Assembly: GCA_038093515.1 (NCBI GenBank)
Contig: JBBPSI010000201.1
Location: 1-44,001 of the forward strand
Direction of reading: 5' to 3'
DNA from: Butyriboletus loyo
Lineage: Eukaryota > Basidiomycota > Agaricomycetes > Boletales > Boletaceae
DNA length: 44,001 nt
In this document: one piece after another, positions 22,189 to 32,613 of the stretch
How the letters are laid out: each line of letters begins with the position of its first letter
Numbering within the stretch: position 1 is the first letter of the stretch
The notes under the pieces: model-generated
Databases searched by the model: none
What the model was told of the DNA's origin: nothing
Seen by the model: only the letters and a program-made list of their open reading frames with translations
Program-made: the position numbers and the translations under genes

Positions 22189-22469
22189 TGCTGCGTCGAG
22201 TGGCGTGCCGGCCGCGCTACCCCACACACAATGGATGGATCAGTATTTAGGCCCGTACCAAATGAAGTACAAAATGTGGATATGATACTTCAATTTTTGT
22301 TTGACATTAGTGCAAGACCAAAACTTTGGGTTTCGTCGAAGGACTTTAACAGTGGTGCAAACTTATAATTTAGTTGCACATTGTGTCTTGTCTGCAATGT
22401 GATTCTAAACAATAAACTCAGGCACAGGTCAAATTGGGGCAAAAAAAATGATTTTCCCATAGTTATCAT
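22189..22469. other. Boundary between gene compartment and transposon block
   Basis: AT-rich DNA without recognisable coding content. From about 22470 onward the sequence aligns with the gypsy element at 36100-36960. Confidence 0.45.
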
Positions 22470-23085
22470 TTCTTCCATTTTGAAAAATATATCTATTGAA
22501 AATCCCAAAAGAGAGACTCCTAAAAAGAGGTTGGCACTGGGATCAACAAATAGCATGCTTCATTCTCTTCTAATACAAATGAACACTCGATCCAACATTT
22601 CTAATTATAAACCCCCAGTAAAAAGTTCTTTGATGTTTGGTGGTGACTACTCTCCATTGGTTATGATTACATACCAGTCAGATATTACTTGGCAAACTCA
22701 TTCACTTAAAGCTTTGCTGGATATGGGAGCAGTCAATACCTTCATTGACAAAAAATATTGCAAAACTTGCAAAATTGATCTTATTCCCTTACCATCTTCT
22801 ATGAAAGTCATTAAAGACTTCTCTTTTTATGGAAATTGATGGACATTATGAATACATTGAAGCTTACATTTCCCTCTTGGGTTCCCATCAAATGATTATT
22901 GGTTACGATTGGTTCACACCACAATCCAGACATTGACTGGCATTTCAAAAAGATTTCTTTCAATCATTGTTCCCCATATTGTAAAGTTATTGCAGACACC
23001 ATTTCTTCATCCAGCATTACCAGTTGTTGTTCTATCAAGCCTGGTGTGGCTGAGAAGGTGCCCAAGGCTTATCACAATTATTTAG
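22470..23085 (+). pseudogene. Decayed Ty3/gypsy pol fragment (protease region)
   Basis: Translates to pieces close to the pol at 36022: SLMFGGDYSPLVMITYQSDI, SLKALLDMGAVNTFIDKKYC (protease motif DTGA altered to DMGA), MIIGYDWF, and KVPKAYHNYLEY, where the intact copy has KVPEVYHDYLDV. An internal deletion of about 50 bp and frameshifts are present. The homology stops abruptly near 23085, where the sequence turns into an opposite-strand gypsy piece. Confidence 0.85.
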
Positions 23086-23096
23086 AGTACCCCAAC

Positions 23097-23618
23097 TGTT
23101 ATAATCATAACATTTATTCGTACACTTTCATTTTGGACTTAGTCGTTTCACTTCAACTTTCACTTTCAAAGGTCACGTGACATAGCGCACGTGATCGTGG
23201 GAACTTACATGTGATCTCATGCTGACTAAGCATATGATGTCATGGCCTAGACCAGGCCTAGACTCTATGACATCACGACACATGTATTTAATCTCCGTTT
23301 ACTTCTCTTCTTTTTGATCCCTGCGCCTCGTGTGGTTAATCACCATTGCGCTTCTCTTCTTTAGTCTAGCCATGTATAGTAGTTCATCACACGCACAGCA
23401 TGGTCTGTGCGCATCCCTGTACAATATATAAAGGCTTGTGGTTAGACTAGGATTCCCTAGTTTTAACCACTTGTCTATTCGCTGGCAACAGTTGAGGATT
23501 AAGTTGAAGCTCCTTGATTACATCTTGCCTGTGCTTTGTGTAGCGCAGCAACTGTCATTGGACCGCCTGTGGCAGGGTACTACGTGCTAGCATTCGACTG
23601 CGCGTTGCCTTCGCAACA
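23097..23618 (+). repeat. Solo LTR of the gypsy family (TSD CCAAC)
   Basis: Starts TGTTATAATCATAACATTTA and ends TTGCCTTCGCAACA, matching both LTRs of the element at 33545-40419. It is flanked by CCAAC on the left (23092-23096) and CCAAC on the right (23619-23623), a perfect 5-bp target duplication. No internal region is attached in the correct arrangement, so it is a solo LTR left by recombination. A TATATAAAGG promoter box is kept near 23436. Confidence 0.88.
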
Positions 23619-23623
23619 CCAAC

Positions 23624-25871
23624 ACTAAGAGATGACTTCATTTTAAAGCCTTGGCAGCCTTGTCCTTGGCTTCACAAGTGAAGGTATCAGCCTAATAGGC
23701 CCTTGCTTCTTCTCCCATGTACGTAGCACACTGGGAGATTTCTTGTTGTGGCAATGCAGTTGCTGGTGGTGCTGGTAAAGGCCTATCATGATAATTGGAA
23801 TTACTAGAAGAAGTTGCTTTCTTCCAGTTATTTGTAGCAACCCATCCCTGGATATAGGTCCTGTCATCCTGCTGCACCCATTGCTCTTGTACACATTGCT
23901 GGCAAGATCATGGGGTGGGTTTATCCTGACAGTTTGGGTTCTGGGGACAGTTGGGCCACATGTGCCCAACATTAGCACACCCAAAACAGGTCCTTGTTTC
24001 TTTTTGGTATCAACAGCGCCAATGGCCATGGGTGTGCCTCTACCAGGCTGTGTTCCTATGGCAGTGTAACCAGGAGGAGGTCCTTTAGAGAGTGGATAGC
24101 TCTGAGGAACTTGATTTGGGTAAGGCCAAAATTGGTACTGGGCCTGACCTCCAACTCCCCTTTCTGAGTACATTTGTTTGAAAGTGTGGCCCACCTTCCA
24201 ACACTGGATTAACTGATTGAGATCCTCCATGACTTCTGCCTTTACAGATAGGAAAACCTGCTTATAAATCTCATATTTTACTGCCCTCTTCAGCAGCTCA
24301 ATTGTGTGACCCAGCTTGGCTTCTGACTGTTTGTATAGAATTCTAAAGTGCTTCAAAAAGGTGTCTATGGGTGCTTGACATTGTTGTAATGCACTAAGCT
24401 TTTTAAGGCCTTCATTCGAGAGAATGTTGATCTGGAAGTGATCAGGAATCCTTTTTTGGAGACCCTTCCACATGGGCCAGGCTAAATCGATCCTGGTCCC
24501 TAATAATGTATCTATGGGATTGATCCACCTATCTTCATCTTCCATGAAGTCTTCTAGAGTTAACTGGGTGAAATCCTTCCCACATCCCTTTATGCAGCAA
24601 TGGTTCAGACTTTGTTGATTTTCCAATTTTGAACCAACACCCATACTTTTACTGAGGCCCACCAGTAATGGAACATCACTCTGTTACCATCCCACTCTCC
24701 TGGATCAGCAACCTTCTTTGCAATATTGTCCTCTTTATCCTTGTTAAGCCACTGCATGAAGAGGTTGTATAAGGCTTGATCATCATACATAGTACTGCTA
24801 GATCCCAATGGTCCTCCTGACATTCTGGGATCCTCAGGTGGGAAATTATCTGAAGAAGTTCCAGAACTCAGTTTGAATTAGTTCCAAGTTTGATCATCCC
24901 AATAATGTACTTTGTCATTGTCACCATCTCTGTTTGGGTGTTGTACAGTGGGAAATGAAAGTTGAGTGGTGAATTTGTAGTGATTAAAGGAGAGGGTGAT
25001 TGTGTAAGGGTGTGGCTGTTTTTGGATTATTGCCAAAAAGATCTCGATGGTGAAAATGAGGATGGTTATGAGAATGATGTAGGCAGAGAATGTGATGAAA
25101 ATGAAGAGGCTGAGATAGTTCATTTGATTTTGTTTGTAGCTACTATGAACTGTAAAGTTCCTTACTGTTCCCTATCTTCCAAAGGAACTCGAGGGAAGTC
25201 TACAGCAAGTTAGTTATAAAAAGTATTTTTTTGCTTTGAAGGTAGTATTGCCTTCTAAGTTTTGTGGTATAATGTACCATAACAGGTAATGACTTTTTTA
25301 CTACTTTGTAACAAATGATTGCTATTTTAACGATGCTCTACCTCCCATGTTATCACAGGGACTAACAAAACAATATAAGCTCAGTTATAAGGCTTTGGGG
25401 GTCCCTACACTGCTCTTTGCAAATCTGGCATGACCCTGATGCAGATTGTCACTCCAAAGGGAGGAAGACAAAGTTTAAGACTAGCATGACAAAGTCTGTC
25501 CTTCCTAGAGACTCCTCTAAAGGTGTGAGGGGGTTCAAAAATGAAAATGGGTGAATAGCCTGGACTAGCCCTATTCTCTAGGTGGAGAAAAGCTCTGTAA
25601 GCGAGACAACTAGCCCTTCAAGCAGTGCTGTACTGGAGTTTATCCCTGCCCTGGGAACTGGGTGTGTATCAAAGCTTAAACCAAGTGTTATGATCACAGG
25701 AGTAAACTCCAACAAAAGGTCCACAAGCAGTTCAGCAACATTTCAGTTCTATACAAAGAACTGGCAAGGATTATAGAGTGTAGCAAGACCTTAGTTCCTC
25801 AACTCTTTCCAGCAAACAAGACAAGTGGTTAAAGCTAAGAAAACTTAGCCTGAACCACAAGCCTTTATATA
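23624..25871 (-). pseudogene. Decayed Ty3/gypsy 5' part: LTR end, leader, gag (inverted)
   Basis: On the minus strand, in element order, lie an LTR 3' part (25871-25686), a primer-binding region starting CTTGGTTTAAGC, a leader, and gag. The gag begins near 24823 with MSGGPLGSSSTMYDDQALYN and has KKVADPGEWDGNRVMFHYWW. It continues in another frame as KRAVKYEIYKQVFLS (near 24280) and a CCHC knuckle CFGCANVGHMWPNC (near 23985). It ends in CTTTAAAATGA near 23641, the same frameshift-site arrangement as the intact element. Frameshifts interrupt it. It belongs to the same family as the element at 33545 but is clearly diverged. The LTR is cut at 25871 by the Tc1 insertion, and its U3 part is not found beyond it. 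Confidence 0.85.
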
Positions 25872-27155
25872 CAGTGGCTCAAAAAACTGTCCACATGTTT
25901 TACATTAAATATCACTCAATGCAATAGCCCCTGATCCTAACCTCAGGTAGTAGGTATATGAAATAAGGTACCTTCTCTTGGCCTTCTATTGGCCCAGGGA
26001 TTAGGTAATATGGATAAGGTTTGATGGAATGTCAGCTATTTTAAAATGATAGGTCATGCGGACAGTTGTTTGACTTTATAAAAATCCAACTATCTAGTAT
26101 TAGGTATGAGCTCCTTTGGCCTTGATAACTGCTTCAACTCTTCTAGGCATGATTTATATCCATTTGTGACACTGCTAGAATTTACACATACTGTTCACCA
26201 TCCATCCTCCCCTCAACCTCACTTAAAGCCCCCACTCCATTAAACTCTATACCATCAGGAAATTTGCTCCAAACTTGACTGCACCTGTAACCTCTCTGGC
26301 AGTTAGGCCCATTCTCTTCTTTTTCCACACATACACTCCTGTCCATCTGACCCAATTCTATTTATTTTGGTCTCATCTGACCAAATAATCCTCTTCCAGT
26401 CCTTATTGATACTTGAGAGCAAAGGCAAATCATCTTTTTCTAGGGCTGATTGGAAGAAGACATTTCTTCATTATCACAGCCTTTAAATGCACCCTCCTTG
26501 AGGTCTTTTCTCACTGTATGTGAGGGTATGGGAGGTTCAATGATGAAATTGATGAAATTTGTAGCCTGGACTGCATTTTTGACCTTGCCACCAATGATTT
26601 GCTGGACAATAGCACATTTGTTGGTAGGAGTAAGCTTAGAAGGATGGCCAGCATGAAGCTTCTCCTTGTCAGATTGGATCTCTTGGAGTACCCTAGCCAC
26701 AGTAGACTTCCCTAGGCCAATCTGGGAGGCAATCTTCCTAGTTGAAAGGCCAACAGAGGAGAGAGTGATAATATTTTGTCTTGGAGAAGTGAAAATGGAT
26801 TTCATGGTGATGATGAGAAAATAAACATAGGAGGATGGGGTTTATATATGTTGGCTGACACTCAGTTACATAAAGGTGACATAATAGGACCCTTGATGGA
26901 TGTATGTAATGATATTACAGCATCTAGGGTCTAATATATGTGATCAAAGCTTAAAGTCAAAAAACTGTCTGCATGACCTGTCATTTTAAAATAGCTGACA
27001 TTCCATCAAACCTTATCCATATTACCTGATTCATGGGCCAAGAGTGGGTACCCTATTTCAGAAACCCACCGCCTAGGGTTAGGATCAGGGGCTATTGCAT
27101 TGAGTGATATTTAATGTAAAACATGCAAACATGCGGACAGTTTTTTGAGCCACTG
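25872..27155 (-). mobile_element. Tc1/mariner-type DNA transposon, non-autonomous
   Basis: Bounded by inverted repeats of about 200 bp that begin CAGTGGCTCAAAAAACTGTC at both ends (25872-26074 and 26956-27155) and flanked by TA on both sides, the normal Tc1/mariner target duplication. Each repeat also carries an inner inverted copy of its own tip motif (CATGCGGACAGTTGTTTGAC at the left, equivalent at the right). The remains of a transposase lie between. The element sits inside an inverted gypsy LTR on its left side. Confidence 0.88.
26150..26805 (-). pseudogene. Tc1/mariner transposase relic
   Basis: The N-terminal 121 codons from 26805 are intact and carry a helix-turn-helix DNA-binding region: LSTRKIASQIGLGKSTVARV, followed by GHPSKLTPTNKCAIVQQI. 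After a frameshift the first part of the DDE domain is seen: DWKRIIWSDETK near 26375 (the first catalytic Asp). The following DDE part is heavily altered, and the remaining catalytic acids cannot be placed. A short tail such as MPRRVEAVIKAKG is near 26120. It cannot encode an active transposase but could still bind the ends if expressed. Confidence 0.75.
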
Positions 27156-27157
27156 TA

Positions 27158-27710
27158 TGGGTGTGGATAAGGCTGCTAATCAATGTACCTGTTGCATATA
27201 TGGCCACCAATACACAGGGGTATAAAGATATTCTGGGAAATGAGGAGACAGACAGCAAGGTGAAAGGGCTGGCAAAAGGAAACAGCAGTGCAACAGACCC
27301 AACTCCCCAAAACACTCAGGGGAAAGCAGAGGCCCTACTCCACAGCAAATCAGTGGCAAAACAGCAGATAAATGCCCACCTTCCCTCCAACAAGTCATGT
27401 CAAGCCTGCACAAATGACACACATCAGTCTTATTTCAACTATTGACCAGACATGTCCTACTCACAAATACTTCCACTGAATGCCAATGGTACCCTGGCTG
27501 CAAAACAGTAGCCCACTTCCTGCACCACTGCCACCAGTATTCCCAGTAACAGCTCACACTCTACCAAAAATTACACACCAAAACCAGACACATTTCCCAG
27601 CTGTTAAACAACCCCAAATGCATTAAAGCCACATCTGTGCTACATCTACTCCATCTTATGCCTAGCCAAAAACTTCACCAATCTCACCTCTTCAAACTTC
27701 CAACCAGAAA
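27158..27710 (+). pseudogene. LINE-type retrotransposon 3' relic (RNase H and C-terminal Cys motif)
   Basis: GYKDILGNEETDSKVKGLAK near 27220 matches the GHxGIPGNExAD signature of RNase H domains in fungal non-LTR elements. About 190 bp later, in a new frame, LTRHVLLTNTSTECQWYPGC and TVAHFLHHCHQYSQ (near 27443-27540) match the C-terminal zinc-like motif of the same ORF2 type. Frameshifts and stops are present and the rest of the element is missing. Confidence 0.7.
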
Positions 27711-27719
27711 ATCACTGAC

Positions 27720-27809
27720 TATGTGGTATTGTGGGAATGGTGGGGTAGCAGGGTGCATAGGCATGGTAAAATGGGCAGTAGGGTGACATTTAGGGGAAAA
27801 ACTGTAACA
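27720..27809. repeat. Fragment similar to the end of the 31792 LTR
   Basis: Ends GGGGAAAAACTGTAACA, close to GGGGTAAAACTGTAACA at the end of the solo LTR at 32608, with similar G-rich sequence before it. The other end is not found, so this is a truncated copy. Confidence 0.45.
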
Positions 27810-28562
27810 TTACCCCCTGTGTAAGGTTGAGACTCCTGACTCAACCTAAAAGAATGGTGGCAGTGAGTGTAAGGGATTGGGCAGAGGTGGGGAAGTCTTT
27901 CTAGACTTGAAACACTAAGGATAAGTGAACACTAAGTAAAATGTCAAGGAAATCATTTGACAGAATGCACATAAGTATGTCAGGTGTCATTGGAGTTAAT
28001 CAGATGTAATGAAGTATGAGTCCAAATGGGAAGGATCTACCGGTGAACACTTCTGGGCACACAGAACTTCAAGGTAGGATCTTAATGGACACAGAAACAT
28101 CAGAAGGTGGTTGGGCATTGGTGGAGAAGGATGGAATGGCACAAAGCAATGTTGAAAATCCATGTAAGTGCTGAATTGCCTGGAAGGGGAGTGTCTGCAA
28201 GCATAGGGAATATGTGTTCCCTATAGCACCACACACTAGCAAGCCAGTCCTGCATACCTAGGCCATGCACTCAGAATCCACTATGAGGTTACCAGAATAG
28301 CCCTGATATCCACACAGCCCCATTCAGGCCCCACTTAAGTTTCAGCTGATAATACAACAAATACCACAGTACTGTCTGAAAAGGGGCCAATGGATCATAG
28401 AACAATAAACACAGATTTAAAAAAAAAAAAAGACATGGGTATACTCCATGCAGGTATAGGTAGTACCATGGTGGGTAGCATCCAACCTATCAACCTGGAC
28501 ACAGATAAGGCCCAATACCTGGGACCATATGTACATATGTATGCATTTGCTTTTTTCTAACT
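27810..28562. other. No gene recognised
   Basis: No motif-bearing frame. An A-tract (28419-28431) is present and might be the tail of a retroposed piece. Nothing else was identified. Confidence 0.35.
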
Positions 28563-28763
28563 TTGCTGCCTACTACCTATGCTAAAAGCACAACAGATGG
28601 AATGCTAGTATTTACTAAAGGGAGAACTAAGGCAGAACATGAAGATATTGATATTGTAAAAGAAGTCCTCCAACACCTTAGGGACAATGACTTATTTGTA
28701 AAACCAGAAAAATATGTCTTTTCTTCTGATAAAGTAGACTTTCTTGACATGGTACATACATGA
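28563..28763 (+). pseudogene. Isolated gypsy reverse-transcriptase fragment
   Basis: GMLVFTKGRTKAEHE and LRDNDLFVKPEKYVFSSDKV, then DFLDMV, match the pol at about 37500-37650 almost residue for residue. The YIDD motif upstream and everything downstream are absent. The fragment ends exactly where the 33-bp minisatellite starts. Confidence 0.85.
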
Positions 28764-29036
28764 GGGGGCCTGCAGGGGGATATATGCTACAGATGAGAGG
28801 GCATGCAGGGGAATGGGCTATACATAAGGGGGCCTGCAGCATTGTATATACTATAGACAAGGGGGCCCACAGGGGGTATATGCTACAGACAAGGGGGCCT
28901 GCAGGGGAATGGGCTATACACAAGGGGGCCTGCCACATTGTATATACTACAGATGAGGGGGCCCACAGGGGGAGTGGACTATACATCAGGGGGCCTGCAG
29001 GGGAATGGGATATACATCAGGGGTCCTGCTGCATTG
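28763..29036 (+). repeat. Minisatellite 1, 31-33 bp units in a three-part higher-order pattern
   Basis: About 8.5 units start with GGGGGCC. Three unit types alternate: A (CAGGGGGTATATGCTACAGA), B (CTGCAGGGGAATGGGCTATA) and C (CTGCAGCATTGTATATACTA). The order is ABC ABC ABC with the last C partial, so the higher-order period is about 96-99 bp. A plus-strand frame stays open through the array, but the peptide is only the repeat read in frame. Confidence 0.85.
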
Positions 29037-29851
29037 TCAGTGTTTCCTTTCACTCTGGCCACTTTCTACAAGTTCATTCATGTTTGGATTATCACTGCAT
29101 CACCCCAAGTCACGCTTGTCCTCATGTTATCTCTTCATGCAATTTCCCTCGTGCTTTCACATTGCTCTACTTGTCCTCACTCCTCAAGTCTTTTGTTGGG
29201 CCCATTACCTATCATTTTATTGTTCTAATCACTGGGCTTGCCATTCAAGTTTGCCTTTGTGCTGCATCAGCTGGTTGTGTCTCTTATCTGCTATTCAGTT
29301 TCACTCATTGTTACCTATCTTCAATTTTCCGCACCAAATGCCTGCTCTGGTCGCCAGCACCTTGTATTACTTCCCCCATGGTCACTGTCAGCAGTCAGTT
29401 GATTGGGTTATTTCGGTAGGGCACAGCACTGGGATGCATGTACTATTATGTATACGTGATGACATAGCAGTATATTTTCTGTAGTCATACACCTGAAATA
29501 TACTGCATTGTGTTGAGTCAGGCTCTCAGCAGAGGGGATATACTGTATTGTGTCTCAGTGGAGGGAATATATGGGGTTATACATGCATGAGGCACTCAAC
29601 CACTCTGACAGGTTGGCCAGCTTTGTGTGACTTGTCAGTTCCTAGGCATTCTAATATATGACCCTACAGAATAAAATAGCCAAAACGGTTTGCATGACAC
29701 ATATGTTGACTGACAACTACATATATTGTCAAATCTAATTTTTGCAATTTTTGTGATGGATAATTGCTTATATCTTTGGTTCATGGTGCTCATTTGACAC
29801 CATACATTGTAGATTTCAGCTGATGGCAGGTGACTGGACTCATACAAGAGG
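29037..29851. other. No gene recognised
   Basis: Pyrimidine-rich DNA. Open frames here continue from the minisatellite and show no known motif. No terminal repeats were found. Confidence 0.35.
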
Positions 29852-29856
29852 TGCAG

Positions 29857-30282
29857 TGTTACGCTAGGCGCTAACAACGAGAACTCTGAGGTGGCACTCT
29901 GGAGTAGCCGCAGGACTCTGGAGACGATCTCAAGCTGGGTCTCAGACTATGCCTTAGTGCGCACACTAAGAGTCTGGAAGAGAACCAATTGCTAGCAGAT
30001 AACTGTGTAGAACTAGATACTGTACAGTGTTGTAACGACTGGTTTATATACTACTGGGGCCTGCACACAGACCATGTCCCTAATCGAGTCATGAGAGCCA
30101 AAAGACAAATGTGGAAGGAATACTCTAGAAGCTTCCGGAGTATGAGAGAAACGGCATCCATGCGCAAGAAGTGGTGACTAAGCTAGAACAGTTCATACCA
30201 TTCAAAGGGAACTAGCAACAAGCTAGGCGAAGATAGTAGTCCAAGTGGTAGTGGAGAGAAAAAGTATACCACTACCGTAACA
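29857..30282 (-). repeat. Solo LTR, 426 bp (TSD TGCAG)
   Basis: Begins TGTTACGCTAGGCGCTAACA and ends ACTACCGTAACA, flanked by TGCAG on both sides (29852-29856 and 30283-30287). An inner block TTTATATACTACTGG followed by GCACACAGACCATG resembles, in this orientation, the minus strand of the gypsy LTRs, so the LTR probably points to the left. No internal retroelement sequence is attached. Confidence 0.85.
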
Positions 30283-30329
30283 TGCAGCATCACATACTAG
30301 TTGCATAATGGACTCTAACAACATCTTTT

Positions 30330-30860
30330 CATAGTACTTCATCCTGGCTTGAAATTGGAATATAAGACTGGAAAGAAGAATGGATTGAAGCTGCTGAAAA
30401 TCTCATGTGAGAGGAGTGGTTTGACAGGTACAAAGATCAGACCTCCCTACCAGACCTCCCTGCCAACGGTTCTGCAGCAACCAGCAATGTAAGTGTTTGT
30501 TTAATGCTGCTCATCTGGTCAGAATTGACTCTGGACACATAGCATGGTCTACCCACAGTGGATGATTTTGAGGCCATTTCTCTAGGGGTGCTGTCTTCAT
30601 TAGATGAACTTCAAGACTATCTATGACAGCCAGTAGAAAAGGTAAAAGACCCTCTGAAATGGTGGATAAACAACCACAACAACTACCCAAAGTTATATCA
30701 GATGGCACTTGACTACCTTAGCATACCTGGTTCATGCTCAATATTACCCCCACATGCTGTTAGCAACTTCAACAGCAGTAGAATGAGTGTTTTCCCAAGG
30801 TCAACAGCTGCTACCCTTTTCACAAAACTGTCTCTCTCCATCATTGACACAGGCCTTTCT
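30330..30860 (+). pseudogene. hAT-family transposase C-terminal relic
   Basis: EKVKDPLKWWINNHNNYPKL and YQMALDYLSIPGS (30640-30740) match the dimerisation region of fungal hAT transposases. Upstream, HPGLKLEY and, after a frameshift, EEWIEAAENLM and EEWFDRYKDQ fit the preceding conserved segment. The expected VERVFS motif is altered (VSNFNSSRMSVFPRS). Stops and frameshifts mean it is dead. Terminal inverted repeats were not found. Confidence 0.72.
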
Positions 30861-31195
30861 TTGCCTGGGATCATGGTTGTGGTGTGCATTGATTACATTT
30901 CCTGAACTAGTTGGCATTGTGAAGTCATTGAAGAAGCAGAAGCTGGTAGAGATGGAGTAGACAGGACAGTTGTAGCTACAACTGTTTACAATTTGATGTA
31001 CTTGTTGTGTGAGCCCATGTAGTCACATTGTCACATAGCATATGGCCACCCCAGGTTGACAATATCACTTGTTGTATGGCCACCCTGGGGCAGGCCCACA
31101 TGAGCATTAGGAGTACATTGATGGATGGGCCCATCAGGGGCATATCCTAAAGACAGGCAGGCCCACTAGGGATAAATCCCATGGTTGTATTGCAG
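30861..31195. other. No gene recognised
   Basis: 3' flank of the hAT relic, then scattered GGCCCA/CAGGC words that lead into the next minisatellite. No coding frame is supported. Confidence 0.35.
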
Positions 31196-31345
31196 ATATA
31201 CTACCAACGAGCAGGCCTTTAGGGGGATAGGTGGTATTAACAAGCAGGCCCTCAAGGGGCATATGCTAGTAGTGGGCGGGCCCTCAGAAGGGTAGGTGGT
31301 AGTAACAAGTGGGCCCTCAGGGGCCATGTGCTAGTAGTGGGCAGG
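31196..31345 (+). repeat. Minisatellite 2, about 33-bp units
   Basis: Units alternate between two kinds: GCAGGCCCTCAAGGGGCATA then TGCTAGTAGTGG, and GCGGGCCCTCAGAAGGGTAG then GTGGTAGTAACAA. Looser copies occur from about 31090. Unit length and the core GGGCC(C/T)NCAGGGG agree with minisatellite 1. Confidence 0.7.
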
Positions 31346-31786
31346 TCAGGTGCAGGCCTGCAGTGGGGATGTGCTCTGTGCCAAATGGCCTGCTGGGATA
31401 TGTGTGCTGTGGACATGTTGGATTGTGGGTGCCAAATACTGCCGAGAGGTGGGCCTACAGGGGTGGCATCCCACCCCTTGAGCGGCTCCTTTTGTCCCAC
31501 AGTGATGTAAGCCTAATCAATCCCTCTCTACCTCCAAGCATGTATTCCAGATCCGCATTAACAGAGGTGCCTGCTGGTTTGCTGATATTGATGATGGATT
31601 GTGTCTCATGCTACATGTGATTGAGATTCTCTGCTGAAATACAATTACCTGCCAGTACATCCTGTGCTCTACCACATATTGACATTTCTGTTGAAGTAGT
31701 TTGCCAGGTGGATCAAATGGTGTATGCCCTAGTGCAAGCTCACAGGAATCCCTGTATGACCATGTTATATTACTGCACAATGGCAT
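31346..31786. other. No gene recognised
   Basis: Left flank of the large solo LTR. If the LTR and one target copy are removed, a plus frame reads through (MALMHPSVRLQGFDP), so part of this stretch may be the upstream region of the TET-like relic. That link is speculative. Confidence 0.3.
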
Positions 31787-31791
31787 TAATG

Positions 31792-32608
31792 TGTTACGCT
31801 GGAGTGCGAAACAACTAGCAGTGAGCGCTTGAATAGGGGCTCGAGCCTAATCGGGAAGATGGCCGACTCGCGTAGACGACGCTATCGGGCTTCTGCAGAG
31901 CAAGTGTCAGCGAGATGTCATATGGTGGCGACCAGACGAGATTGAGCTGAAGCTTATCGGCTCTATCGGCAGATGGGGTATAAGCTAGATTGCTAGGCAC
32001 TTGGTAGATGCGTAGAATTAGCTAAAGAGTCTGTACTTCTCTAAGTACTCGTATATATATTACTGGGTATCGTGCACAGACCGAGCTGTGCGTGGCAGCA
32101 AAGGGCAAAGGGCTATGAGTCTGTCCGAGTCATAGCGGCGAAAGAAGAAGCGGCAAAGTGCCGGTAACGAGGGAGCGAAGCTCCGGGTAAGGTGGCGACA
32201 TCGTCAGCGAATGAGAAGTGCTGAACATGAAGTGACGATGTCCATGAGGCTGGCCCCACAGGGCGAAGGGTGCGTGAACGGCGGAGCCCTTGGATACGGG
32301 TCTCGACGCGAAGGTAAGGACGCGTCGTAATCTAATCACATGCTAGTCACGTGATGCAAGAAATGTCATTGGTCAAATAAAGAGGGATGCAACAGCTCAA
32401 CTGAAGGTCTGGCCCGACGGGGCGACGAGACAGGGGCTATCTCAGTGTAGCGTCACTGAGACTCGCAGAACGACCGGGGAAGTGGATAACGTCCACTAGG
32501 CGACTAAGGAGCGGGCGATGGGCGGCATCATGAGACGGCGGGGGCGGCGGGGACGCATGAGCATGGGAAAACGAGTGGCGGGGTATGCTTAGGGGTAAAA
32601 CTGTAACA
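31792..32608 (-). repeat. Solo LTR, 817 bp (TSD TAATG)
   Basis: Begins TGTTACGCTGGAGTGCG and ends GGGGTAAAACTGTAACA, flanked by TAATG on both sides (31787-31791 and 32609-32613). It shares TATATATATTACTGG and a GCACAGACCGAGCTGTGC palindrome with the smaller solo LTR and, inverted, with the gypsy LTRs. The right half is strongly G-rich. It lies directly before the TET-like relic. Confidence 0.85.
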
Positions 32609-32613
32609 TAATG

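Noticed and set aside
27156..27710. Host RNase H gene
   Set aside because: The RNase H-like signature is followed by the C-terminal motif typical of LINE ORF2, with frameshifts, inside a transposon block.
28763..29036. CRISPR-like array
   Set aside because: Units are contiguous with no unique spacers, and the setting is eukaryotic transposon debris.
28760..29419. 219-codon plus-strand frame over minisatellite 1
   Set aside because: It is the repeat translated in frame followed by unrelated sequence; no conserved domain and no gene context.
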